A stretch of DNA of 11,476 nucleotides from JBJKPP01 sp046706145 (GTDB lineage: Bacteria; Bacteroidota; Ignavibacteria; Ignavibacteriales; Ignavibacteriaceae). Made by a program: the position numbers and the translations under genes. Each line of letters starts with the position of its first letter. The stretch's first letter is position 1. The notes below the pieces were generated by a model, which worked only from the letters and a program-made list of their open reading frames with translations, made no database searches and was not told the DNA's origin. The stretch is taken from NCBI GenBank assembly GCA_046706145.1, contig JBJKPP010000158.1, positions 1-11,476 on the forward strand. The letters run 5' to 3'. Shown piece after piece: positions 1 to 6,080 of the stretch.

Positions 1-239
1 ACACTTTCTGTAGCTCCCAAAGCAGTTTTCAATATTTCTTTTTTAGGCGGATGTGGAGTATAGCCGCACAAGTAGAGTTTTTCTATCATTGCACCATCAG
101 AGGTTCTGAAAATGGAACCCACGTTATAATTGCTTCTTATACTATTTAACACCACATAGACAGGTAATTTTTTCACTTTGTGAATAGTTTCTAAAGTGCT
201 TCTGTTTTTTGATATTTCTTCGTGCGTGAGTTTTTTCAT
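1..239 (-). CDS. SpoU/TrmH-family RNA methyltransferase (partial, C-terminus off the window)
   Basis: Reading the minus strand from the ATG at 239 gives 79 codons open to the window edge; the C-terminal part is missing. The product begins MKKLTHEEISKNR and then carries VLNSIRSNYNVGSIFRTSDG and, near the edge, PPKKEILKTALGATESV. The N-x-(G/A)-x-IFRT segment is motif 1 of the SPOUT class (TrmH/SpoU) of 2'-O-ribose methyltransferases, which transfer methyl from S-adenosylmethionine to rRNA or tRNA. The AdoMet-binding knot (motifs 2 and 3) would lie outside the window, so the RNA target cannot be assigned. The start lies 2 nt after the rlmN stop, without a visible Shine-Dalgarno, so it is probably translated from the same mRNA. 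Family assignment is firm; substrate is unknown. Confidence 0.85.
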   Translation of the reverse strand, partial: MKKLTHEEISKNRSTLETIHKVKKLPVYVVLNSIRSNYNVGSIFRTSDGAMIEKLYLCGYTPHPPKKEILKTALGATES

Positions 240-241
240 AT

Positions 242-1369
242 TTAATATTTTACAGCCAATTGGCCGCAAGCCGCTGCTATGTCCTCTCCTTGGGTAAGTC
301 TAACTGTTACTGTGACGTTTTTATTTCGTAATTCTTCAATAAATTCTTCAATTCTTTTTCTTGGTGTGGGTTCCAGTTCAGCAGATATTCCGCTTGGATT
401 CATATGTTTCAGCGAATTAAAAGGAATTACATTTACCTTAGATGGAATCTGGCTGCATAAATTGACAAGAGCTTTAACATCTTCTGGTCTGTCGTTAATG
501 CCTTTTAGCATTACGTATTCAAAAGTAATTCTTGTCTTTGTTTTTTGAGTATAATATTTAAGCGCTTCGAAATTTTCCTTCAAGGAATACTTTTTAGTTA
601 TGGGCATTATTTTGCTTCTGATTCCTTCAAAACATGAGTGTAGAGAAAATGCGATTTTTACTTTTAATCCTGTGTCTGCAAGCGATTTAATCTTAGGGGC
701 AATTCCTGCTGTTGATACAGTAATTTTCTTTAAACTAATTCCTGTACTCATTTCTTCTGAAAAGATGTCTAAAGTTTTAAGTGTAGAATTATAATTTAAT
801 AATGGTTCTCCCATACCCATAAAAACTATGTTTGTTATTTTATTCTCATTGTAATTTTGCTGCGCTAATAAAAATTGATCGAAGATTTCTCCTGGGCTTA
901 GATTCCTTTTATAACCCATAAGTCCGGTTGCACAAAACTTACAATCCAATGGACATCCAATCTGAGTTGAAATGCAGAGCGTAACCCTTTTCCGTTTTGT
1001 ATTATCAAGATTTGATGTGATTGTTTCGGGAATAATAACAGATTCTATTTTATGTTTTTCTTTCGTGGCGAAAATAAATTTTTTGGTTCCGGTTAGAGGA
1101 GAAATTTCAGAATCTACATAATCAAGAGTTAAAATTTCATTTTCTTCTGATAGTTTTTGTCTTAGACTTTTGGGCAAATTCAACATTTCGTTAAAATCAG
1201 TTACGCGATGATTATACATCCAGTTAAATACCTGCCCGCCGCGGTAACTACTTTCGCCCATTTCTGTGAAATATTTTTCTAATTCTTCTAAGGTTAGGCC
1301 CTTTAATAAGAATTTTTTGCGTGAAGGATTTGTTTTTTCAACGGAAGATTCTAAAATCTCATTTTTCAT
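242..1369 (-). CDS. rlmN: Dual-specificity 23S rRNA/tRNA adenine-C2 methyltransferase RlmN
   Basis: This is a 375-residue radical SAM enzyme, close to the usual length. RlmN methylates C2 of A2503 in 23S rRNA and A37 of some tRNAs, in the cytoplasm. The radical-SAM cluster motif is GCPLDCKFCATG, with C139, C143 and C146 as the CxxxCxxC ligands. C132 sits seven residues before it, as Cys118 does in E. coli RlmN, and C368 in GEDIAAACGQL matches the methyl-carrying Cys355, so both mechanistic cysteines are present. GMGEPLLNY (185-193) is the conserved SAM-binding GEP motif. The N-terminal region (about 20-90, with GESSYRGGQVFNWMY) is the usual RNA-binding accessory domain. The ATG at 1369 has no Shine-Dalgarno. 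The gene reads into the TrmH-like gene after a 2-nt gap. No odd residues were noticed. Confidence 0.97.
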   Translation of the reverse strand: MKNEILESSVEKTNPSRKKFLLKGLTLEELEKYFTEMGESSYRGGQVFNWMYNHRVTDFNEMLNLPKSLRQKLSEENEILTLDYVDSEISPLTGTKKFIFATKEKHKIESVIIPETITSNLDNTKRKRVTLCISTQIGCPLDCKFCATGLMGYKRNLSPGEIFDQFLLAQQNYNENKITNIVFMGMGEPLLNYNSTLKTLDIFSEEMSTGISLKKITVSTAGIAPKIKSLADTGLKVKIAFSLHSCFEGIRSKIMPITKKYSLKENFEALKYYTQKTKTRITFEYVMLKGINDRPEDVKALVNLCSQIPSKVNVIPFNSLKHMNPSGISAELEPTPRKRIEEFIEELRNKNVTVTVRLTQGEDIAAACGQLAVKY

Positions 1370-1425
1370 GAGTCAAATATAATTATATATGTGCTCTCAA
1401 GAAATTGCATGAATAGTCAATTGTA

Positions 1426-1544
1426 TCCTAATTTCACTTTTGTCATCCCGAACTGGTTTTGGGATCTAGCTTTAAAATGGTAAGATTCTGAATCGAGTCC
1501 AGAATGACAAATAATGATTGTTTGAGTTCATGGTGAAATTAGGA
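1426..1544. repeat. Nested palindromic repeat element, copy 1 (about 119 bp)
   Basis: Outer arms TCCTAATTTCAC (1426-1437) and GTGAAATTAGGA (1533-1544) are a perfect 12-bp inverted repeat. Inside them lies a 27-bp imperfect inverted repeat: 1441-1467, starting TGTCATCCCGAACT, pairs with 1483-1509, ending CAGAATGACA, with about 9 mismatches and a 15-nt loop. The spacing between outer and inner arms is unequal, 3 nt on the left and 23 nt on the right. The inner left arm closely resembles that of the element at 3350-3471. It encodes no protein. Such elements are dispersed in some Bacteroidetes-related genomes; how this one moves, if it does, is unknown. No target-site duplication is evident. Confidence 0.75.
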
Positions 1545-1631
1545 CGGAACCAAATAATCAATTCTGAACACTTTCATAATAAATTGATATAACTAACAAA
1601 TTACATTATTTTGCAGAAAAAGGATTATCTT

Positions 1632-1650
1632 AATAGGTCAAAATCCTATT
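1632..1650. promoter_or_regulatory. Small inverted repeat upstream of the acyl-CoA dehydrogenase gene
   Basis: AATAGGTCAAAATCCTATT has 6-bp perfect arms (AATAGG/CCTATT) around a 7-nt centre, 56 bp upstream of the ATG at 1706. A related sequence occurs at 3479-3496 in the opposite orientation (AATAG, CAAAAT, CTATT). It could be an operator, but the arms are short and AT-rich, so chance is possible. Confidence 0.3.
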
Positions 1651-1669
1651 GAGATATTATTTTGCCAAA

Positions 1670-1689
1670 CCTGCCTACCGGTAGGCAAG
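1670..1689. repeat. GC-rich short palindrome next to a ribosome binding site
   Basis: TGCCTACCGGTAGGCA (1672-1687) is a perfect 16-bp palindrome, extendable to 1670-1689 with one mismatched pair. It is markedly more GC-rich than its surroundings and ends 4 nt before the AAAGGAG of the acyl-CoA dehydrogenase gene. Short palindromes of the CCTGCCT..AGGCAGG kind are, from general knowledge, repeated in related genomes. In mRNA it would fold into a tight hairpin in the leader. Confidence 0.6.
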
Positions 1690-1693
1690 AGTA

Positions 1694-1700
1694 AAAGGAG
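1694..1700 (+). promoter_or_regulatory. Ribosome binding site of the acyl-CoA dehydrogenase gene
   Basis: AAAGGAG ends 5 nt before the ATG at 1706. It is one of few clear Shine-Dalgarno sites in the window and fixes this start. Confidence 0.8.
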
Positions 1701-1705
1701 TTAAC

Positions 1706-2866
1706 ATGAACTTCGAATTGAGCGAAGACCAATTGATGATTCAGCAAACTGCCAGAGAATTTGCTCAATCAGAAATAGCCCCTTCTGCTATTGAAAGGGA
1801 CATAAAAGCCGAGTTCCCTTCAGCCATTGTAAAAAAATTAGGTGAATTGGGATTTATGGGAATGATGGTTTCCCCTGAATATGGAGGAGCAGGTCTTGAT
1901 ACCATAAGCTATGTTTTAGCTGTAAGCGAGATTTCAAAAGTTGACGCAAGTGTTGGCGTTATCATGTCGGTAAATAATTCATTGGTTTGTTTTGGATTAG
2001 AAAGATACGGAACAGACTACATTAAAGAAAAATATCTAACAGCCCTGGCCAAGGGAGAAAAACTCGGCGCTTTCGCTTTGTCGGAACCTGAAGCGGGGAG
2101 CGATGCAACTAAGCAAAAGACCATGGCTGATAAAAAAGATAATTCTTATGTATTAAATGGCATTAAGAACTGGATAACAAATGGTGTTAATGCAGATTAT
2201 TATTTAGTTATGGCGACTACTGATAAAGAAAAAGGACATCATGGAATATCTACATTAGTTGTTGAAAAGGGAATGGAAGGTTTTGGACAAGGAAAAAAAG
2301 AAGACAAATTGGGTATCAGAAGTTCTGACACATGTTCTTTAACTTTTGACAATTGTAAAGTTCCTACAGAAAATTTAGTTTGGGAAGAAGGAAAAGGTTT
2401 CAACTTTGCTATGAACACTCTCAACGGAGGAAGAATTGGAATCGCAGCTCAGGCAATAGGAATAGCAGAAGCTTCGCTTGAGGCATCACTAAAATATTCC
2501 AAAGAAAGAAAAGCTTTCGGCAAAGAAATTAGAAACTTTCAGGCAATTCAGTTTAAACTTTCCGATATGGCAGTGAAAATAAATGCAGCTAAAATGCTTA
2601 CTTACAGAGCAGCGGCACTTAAAGACGCTGATAAATCTTATGTTAAAGAAGCTGCCATGGCTAAATTATACTCTTCAAAAATTGCTGTTGAATGTGCCCT
2701 GGATGCTATTCAAATTCATGGCGGTTACGGTTATGTGAGAGAATATCAAGTAGAGCGTTATTTGCGGGATGCAAAAATAACAGAGATTTATGAAGGCACC
2801 TCAGAAATTCAGAAAGTGGTAATTGCGCGTTCAATTTTAGGTGATTCAAAACCAGTTGAAGAATAA
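1706..2866 (+). CDS. Acyl-CoA dehydrogenase (short-chain/butyryl-CoA type)
   Basis: This 386-residue FAD flavoenzyme has the standard family length. It oxidises an acyl-CoA to the trans-2-enoyl-CoA and passes electrons to electron-transfer flavoprotein, in the cytoplasm. The N-terminal helical domain spans about 5-118, the beta domain about 122-220 with signature ALSEPEAGSDA (125-135), and the C-terminal helical domain about 235-380 with signature IHGGYGYVREYQVERYLRDA (337-356). E363 in IYEGTSEIQ is at the position of the catalytic base in butyryl- and medium-chain acyl-CoA dehydrogenases. RSSDTCSLTFDNCKVP precedes the linker to the C-terminal domain, as usual. Chain length cannot be read from sequence by eye; a branched-chain substrate is equally possible. 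The next gene begins on the base after this stop codon, so the two are probably co-transcribed, though I see no functional link. Confidence 0.95.
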   Translation: MNFELSEDQLMIQQTAREFAQSEIAPSAIERDIKAEFPSAIVKKLGELGFMGMMVSPEYGGAGLDTISYVLAVSEISKVDASVGVIMSVNNSLVCFGLERYGTDYIKEKYLTALAKGEKLGAFALSEPEAGSDATKQKTMADKKDNSYVLNGIKNWITNGVNADYYLVMATTDKEKGHHGISTLVVEKGMEGFGQGKKEDKLGIRSSDTCSLTFDNCKVPTENLVWEEGKGFNFAMNTLNGGRIGIAAQAIGIAEASLEASLKYSKERKAFGKEIRNFQAIQFKLSDMAVKINAAKMLTYRAAALKDADKSYVKEAAMAKLYSSKIAVECALDAIQIHGGYGYVREYQVERYLRDAKITEIYEGTSEIQKVVIARSILGDSKPVEE

Positions 2867-3343
2867 ATGAAATTAACTTTCCTTTTGATAATTATTTTTT
2901 CAGTAAGCCTTTTCTCGCAGAGTGAAGGACACAAATGGGGAAAAGCAGATTACTCTTACCAAATTCAAAATCCTTATGGTAGTAGAGATTATTCTATTAA
3001 AGGAAAGAATCTTGGGAATGTTCTACTAAAAGGCGGAATTGATGCATATTGGTTTTTTATTTCGGATGTTGATGGTGATAATTGTTCATTTAGACCAACA
3101 TGCTCAAGTTTTTTCTTTAAGTCGGTAGAAAAAACAAATATTTTTCAGGGAATTTTAATGTTTGCCGACAGATTGACCCGCGATACAGATATAATGAAGA
3201 CTGGTTTATATCCCAGAGTAAAAGATGGTCATTTTTATGACCCTCCGCAGTTTTATGAGTTAGCAAAAGATAAGATTAAATACATTCCTTCAAATGTTGT
3301 AATTAATTATGAATCCGCGTTGGGTAATTCCGTGAATAATTGA
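2867..3343 (+). CDS. yidD: Exported YidD-like protein
   Basis: The 158-residue product starts with a signal-peptide-like segment (MKLTFLLIIIFSVSLFSQ, 1-18). A YidD-like domain follows at about 55-127: DNCSFRPTCSSFFFKSVEKT (71-90) matches the family core C-x-F-x-PTCS-x-Y, and FQGILMFADRLTRDTD followed by GHFYDPP matches the helix and the terminal G-x-DP-x-P. YidD proteins assist YidC-dependent membrane insertion from the cytoplasmic side and are usually 70-90 residues. This one differs in three ways: a predicted export signal, flanking extensions, and loss of the usual RCHP (TRDTD stands there). It abuts the acyl-CoA dehydrogenase gene with no gap and is followed by a palindromic repeat and two exported TPR genes. 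Family membership is good; an insertase role is doubtful given the predicted location. Confidence 0.8.
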   Translation: MKLTFLLIIIFSVSLFSQSEGHKWGKADYSYQIQNPYGSRDYSIKGKNLGNVLLKGGIDAYWFFISDVDGDNCSFRPTCSSFFFKSVEKTNIFQGILMFADRLTRDTDIMKTGLYPRVKDGHFYDPPQFYELAKDKIKYIPSNVVINYESALGNSVNN

Positions 3344-3349
3344 GCAATT

Positions 3350-3471
3350 AGAGGCTGTATGAAAACCTTAAAATGTCATTCCGAACTTGATTCGGAATCT
3401 CTTAAACGATTCAAATTCATAATCACGAGATGCTGAAACGAATTCAGCATAACAATTTTTCGTACACCTCT
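3350..3471. repeat. Nested palindromic repeat element, copy 2 (about 122 bp)
   Basis: Outer arms AGAGGCTGTATGAAAA (3350-3365) and TTTTCGTACACCTCT (3457-3471) pair with one bulge and one mismatch. Inner arms of 28 bp, 3374-3401 (TGTCATTCCGAACTTG..) and 3427-3454 (..CAGCATAACA), pair with 8 mismatches around a 25-nt loop. The architecture and inner left arm resemble the element at 1426-1544; the outer arms differ. It begins 6 nt after the YidD-like stop codon and separates that gene from the TPR genes. It could act as a transcription attenuator or mRNA-stabilising hairpin, but there is no U-tract to call it a terminator. Confidence 0.75.
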
Positions 3472-3478
3472 GTAACTG

Positions 3479-3496
3479 AATAGTAATTTTGCTATT
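3479..3496. promoter_or_regulatory. Inverted repeat around a TAnnTTTG box upstream of the first TPR gene
   Basis: GAATAG (3478-3483) and CTATTC (3492-3497) flank TAATTTTG (3484-3491), which fits the Bacteroidetes -7 consensus TAnnTTTG. No TTTG-type -33 element is seen at the expected 19-21 bp upstream, so promoter identity is uncertain. The start codon at 3547 lies about 55 bp downstream. Related in sequence to 1632-1650. Confidence 0.3.
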
Positions 3497-3546
3497 CTAA
3501 AATTCCATTACTCCAACAATTGAATTTTATATAAAATGACTTATGA

Positions 3547-4380
3547 ATGAAGAAGATTTTTTGCCTTACCCTGATTTTATTTATTCAAACCTTTCCCCAA
3601 TCCATTTATTCGCCTTCAAATATTAGAAAGTTTGCCGATTATCTTTTTTGTACAAAAGATTACTTAAGAGCGGCGCTTGAATTTCAAAAGTATCAGAACA
3701 TTTCTTTTAACGATACTATCCAGTTCAAAATTGGTTTGGCTTATTCTAGGATTGGTGATTATAATCTTTCAGAAGAGGCCTTTCAAAAAATCCCGCAAAA
3801 TTCAGATTTCTATTCTCTCAGTAAGTCTGAATTCCTAAAAACGATTTTCTTAGCTGATGATTTTCAGAAATTCGATACTGCATTTTCTAACTCTGGATTA
3901 GATACAAATCCTGAAATGCAGGAGCTTAACAATTTTACTTTTTTTTATACCAAAAAAGAACTGCCATCAAAACAAGACTTTTTGAAATCTTTTCCTGAAA
4001 CCGAAAGAAATATAGTGAGTGGATTTTATGATTTTAAGGCTGCCGCTCCTTATAAAAGTTCTATTACTGCTGCCATTTTATCTTCAATTATTCCAGGCAG
4101 TGGAAAAATTTATACTGACAGAATAAGCGATGGAATAACATCATTTGTTTTGGTAGGATTATTCACTTTTTTATCAATTGATAATTTCAACGCCCACCAT
4201 AATTTTAGAGCATGGATTTTTACGGCAACTTCCGCTTTCTTTTATGCAGGGAATGTTTATGGTTCTGCTGCGTCGACGCAGATTTACAATGCAAAGTTAG
4301 ATTATGATTTTTCCGTTAGAATAAAAACCTATCTTGATAGTAAAAATTATTTTGTTCCTCAAATAAGTTTTTGCAAATGA
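3547..4380 (+). CDS. Exported TPR protein with PGSGKIYT membrane segment
   Basis: I do not recognise a named family. The 277-residue product begins with a signal peptide (MKKIFCLTLILFIQTFPQS, 1-19). TPR-like helices follow at about 25-110, for example FADYLFCTKDYLRAALEFQK and KIGLAYSRIGDYNLSEEAFQ. The C-terminal third is hydrophobic: about 172-190 (AILSSIIPGSGKIYT), 197-210 and 222-240, likely membrane segments. The PGSGKIYT motif resembles the PG-x-GQ-x-Y-x-G turn of TM2/DUF5683-like proteins. The next gene encodes a paralogue with the same order and overlaps it by ATGA, so translation is probably coupled. An ATG 4 nt upstream (3543) is in another frame and gives only a short ORF. The protein probably sits in the cell envelope; its function is unknown. 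TPRs suggest protein-protein contact, possibly with the YidD-like product upstream. Confidence 0.8.
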   Translation: MKKIFCLTLILFIQTFPQSIYSPSNIRKFADYLFCTKDYLRAALEFQKYQNISFNDTIQFKIGLAYSRIGDYNLSEEAFQKIPQNSDFYSLSKSEFLKTIFLADDFQKFDTAFSNSGLDTNPEMQELNNFTFFYTKKELPSKQDFLKSFPETERNIVSGFYDFKAAAPYKSSITAAILSSIIPGSGKIYTDRISDGITSFVLVGLFTFLSIDNFNAHHNFRAWIFTATSAFFYAGNVYGSAASTQIYNAKLDYDFSVRIKTYLDSKNYFVPQISFCK

Positions 4381-5357
4381 AGAAATTGATTACGATTTGT
4401 TTTTTTGTATTAATATTTGGAAAAGTTTTATTTTGCCAACTTATGCCGCTGTCTCCAAAGTTCAACTTGTCATTTCGACCTCGACTTGTCGGGGGAGAAA
4501 TCTCACATACAACTCATTCGGGAGATTTCTCAGTCGCTCGGTTCCTTCGAAATGACATATCACCTACTTTTGGAACGTTCACAAATGAATTGCAGAAACA
4601 ATTTGACTTTGCGAAAACTCTTTATGATAAAGAAGATTATTTCGATGCCGTAACGGAATTTAAGCGTCTTCTATTTTTTGATAAAGACAGCGCATATACT
4701 TTTGAAGCTAATTATATGATTGGTAAATGCTATAAGGAAGGAGCAAAATTTTCCAAGGCAATTCTATATTTTACTTATGCAGAATGGTCTGCTCATAATT
4801 CAGATGAACTTTATGATTGTCGTATTAGCATAATTAGAACGAACATCCTAAGGAGAACAACGTCTAATGCTATAATGCTTTTAGATTCCTTACAAAAAGA
4901 TTCAAGATTCAAAGATAAATTAAATGATATTTATTACTGGAAGGGCTGGGCCTATATTTTTGCCGATAATTGGGAACAAGCATCAGAAACATTTGGTAAA
5001 ATCAGCAATGAGCAGCCTCTTAAAATACTTTGCGATAAAGTTATTTCCGAAAGATATTCTGTCACTGTTGCAAACATTTTGTCCGTAGTAATTCCTGGGG
5101 CAGGACAAATTTATACTGGAAACATTCTTAGTGGGATGCTATCCTTTGGATGGAATTTATTATGGGGTTATATCACGGTTAATTCGATTGTAGAAAATAG
5201 AGTTTTGGATGGAATATTCGTTGGAGACCTCCTTTGGTTGAGGTTTTATTTTGGAAATCTACAGAATGCGAAAAAGTTTGCAATAGAGCGAAATATTGAG
5301 ATTAGTAACAAAGCTTTATCTTATTTACAATACAAATATCAAGGCGAAAAGCCATGA
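4377..5357 (+). CDS. Exported TPR protein with PGAGQIYTG membrane segment, carrying a repeat-derived insert
   Basis: The product has 326 residues from the ATG at 4377, chosen because it overlaps the upstream TGA as ATGA and gives a signal peptide beginning MKKLITICFFVLIFGKVLF; an ATG at 4371 would add two residues. Residues 31-61 are encoded by a palindromic repeat (4468-4557). TPR-like helices follow from about 70 to 220 (FAKTLYDKEDYFDAVTEFKR, YMIGKCYKEGAKFSKAILYF, YWKGWAYIFADNWEQASETF). The hydrophobic C-terminal part starts with NILSVVIPGAGQIYTGNIL at about 235-255. It is paralogous to the preceding protein: compare FADYLFCTKDYLRAALEF with FAKTLYDKEDYFDAVTEF, and IIPGSGKIYT with VIPGAGQIYT. 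The paralogue has no counterpart to the repeat-encoded segment. Function is unknown; an envelope location is inferred. Confidence 0.82.
   Translation: MKKLITICFFVLIFGKVLFCQLMPLSPKFNLSFRPRLVGGEISHTTHSGDFSVARFLRNDISPTFGTFTNELQKQFDFAKTLYDKEDYFDAVTEFKRLLFFDKDSAYTFEANYMIGKCYKEGAKFSKAILYFTYAEWSAHNSDELYDCRISIIRTNILRRTTSNAIMLLDSLQKDSRFKDKLNDIYYWKGWAYIFADNWEQASETFGKISNEQPLKILCDKVISERYSVTVANILSVVIPGAGQIYTGNILSGMLSFGWNLLWGYITVNSIVENRVLDGIFVGDLLWLRFYFGNLQNAKKFAIERNIEISNKALSYLQYKYQGEKP
4468..4557. repeat. Palindromic repeat inside a coding region, 90 bp
   Basis: The ends are a perfect 11-bp inverted repeat, TGTCATTTCGA (4468-4478) and TCGAAATGACA (4547-4557). Nearer the centre lies a second perfect 10-bp inverted repeat, GAGAAATCTC (4495-4504) and GAGATTTCTC (4522-4531); the parts between have diverged. 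At 90 bp it equals 30 codons, so it keeps the reading frame of the host gene. It encodes residues 31-61 of the TPR protein (SFRPRLVGG..ARFLRND), which look low in structure and unlike the rest. A second frame also reads through without a stop; the third has a TGA near the end. The start resembles the TGTCATTCCGAA ends of the two intergenic elements in this window. Confidence 0.85.
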
Positions 5358-5454
5358 ATTTAGAAGTGTATTCGCATTTTTTGTATATTCAAGTAGGTCA
5401 TTTTGAACTAATAGAAATTAAGACTTTTGTTGAAAAATTTGTAAGTAATTGTTC

Positions 5455-5460
5455 GGAGGA
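5455..5460 (+). promoter_or_regulatory. Ribosome binding site of lemA
   Basis: GGAGGA ends 3 nt before the ATG at 5464 (GGAGG plus 4 nt). It is a strong site for this window and supports the chosen start. The 106-bp gap before lemA shows no clear promoter hexamers. Confidence 0.75.
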
Positions 5461-5463
5461 TAA

Positions 5464-6075
5464 ATGAAAAACAAAAAGCTGTTAATTGGTTGCGGAGTTG
5501 CAGCAGGTATAGTGCTAATATTCCTTATAGGAGTTATCTCCTGGGGTGTAAGCACATATAACAGCCTAATTACGTTAAATCAAAATGTGAATCAGAGTTG
5601 GAGTCAGGTAGAAAATCAGTATCAAAGGCGAGCTGACTTAATTCCAAACCTGGTAAATACAGTGAAAGGATATGCTAATTTTGAGAAAAGTACTTTGGTA
5701 GATGTTACTAATGCGCGGGCTAAAGTGAGTCAGCTAAATGTTAGCTCCGATGTGCTCAACAATCCACAAGCTTTTCAGAAGTTTGAACAAGCGCAAAGTC
5801 AGTTAGGTGGTGCATTATCGCGCTTGTTAGTTACCGTTGAAAGATATCCCGATTTAAAAGCAAATCAGAGTTTCTTGGATCTTCAAGCACAACTTGAAGG
5901 AACAGAAAATAGAATTGCTGTGGAACGAAGGAGATTTAATTTGGCAGTTATGTCCTATAATACTAAGATACAAACTTTTCCAGCTTCTATAATAGCTGGT
6001 ATGTATAAATTTAATGAAAAACAATACTTCAAATCAGTTGCAGGAGCACAGACTCCGCCTAAAGTGCAATTTTAA
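5464..6075 (+). CDS. lemA: LemA family protein
   Basis: The 203-residue product has one N-terminal membrane helix (about 6-28, LLIGCGVAAGIVLIFLIGVI) and then a helical, probably extracytoplasmic domain. Family hallmarks are QRRADLIPNLVNTVKGYANF (54-73), VERYPDLKANQSFLDLQAQL (125-144), GTENRIAVERRRFN (146-159) and FPASIIAGMYKF (172-183). LemA proteins are widespread, with no established biochemical activity; they are typically encoded beside TPM/YgcG-type proteins, as here. Length is normal. The next gene starts 5 nt after the stop, so the pair is an operon. Assignment to the family is certain, function is not. Confidence 0.95.
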   Translation: MKNKKLLIGCGVAAGIVLIFLIGVISWGVSTYNSLITLNQNVNQSWSQVENQYQRRADLIPNLVNTVKGYANFEKSTLVDVTNARAKVSQLNVSSDVLNNPQAFQKFEQAQSQLGGALSRLLVTVERYPDLKANQSFLDLQAQLEGTENRIAVERRRFNLAVMSYNTKIQTFPASIIAGMYKFNEKQYFKSVAGAQTPPKVQF

Positions 6076-6080
6076 ATAAG

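Larger units (their letters stand above)
1370..1705. other. 336-bp divergent intergenic region holding repeats
   Basis: This is the only gene-free stretch longer than 300 bases. It separates minus-strand rlmN from the plus-strand acyl-CoA dehydrogenase gene, so it must hold both promoters. It contains a nested palindromic repeat (1426-1544), a small inverted repeat (1632-1650), a GC-rich perfect palindrome (1672-1687) and a ribosome binding site (1694-1700). On the rlmN side an AT-rich tract at 1375-1390 is a plausible -10 region, but I cannot fix a -35. I see no small ORF with convincing coding character and no RNA gene. Confidence 0.7.

Noticed and set aside
279..794. Two plus-strand ORFs opposite rlmN
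   Set aside because: Both are shadows of a clear RlmN reading frame with all catalytic residues.
3543..3626. ATG 4 nt upstream of the first TPR gene start
   Set aside because: It is in another frame and stops after 27 codons without recognisable features; the 3547 start gives a signal peptide.
4417..4653. Plus-strand 78-codon ORF overlapping the second TPR gene
   Set aside because: It arises because the palindromic repeat has no stop in this frame; outside the repeat it has no coding character or ribosome binding site.
5397..5410. GGTCATTTTGAACT resembling one arm of the palindromic repeats
   Set aside because: Only 11 of 14 bases match and no partner arm is present, so a degraded half-element cannot be told from chance.
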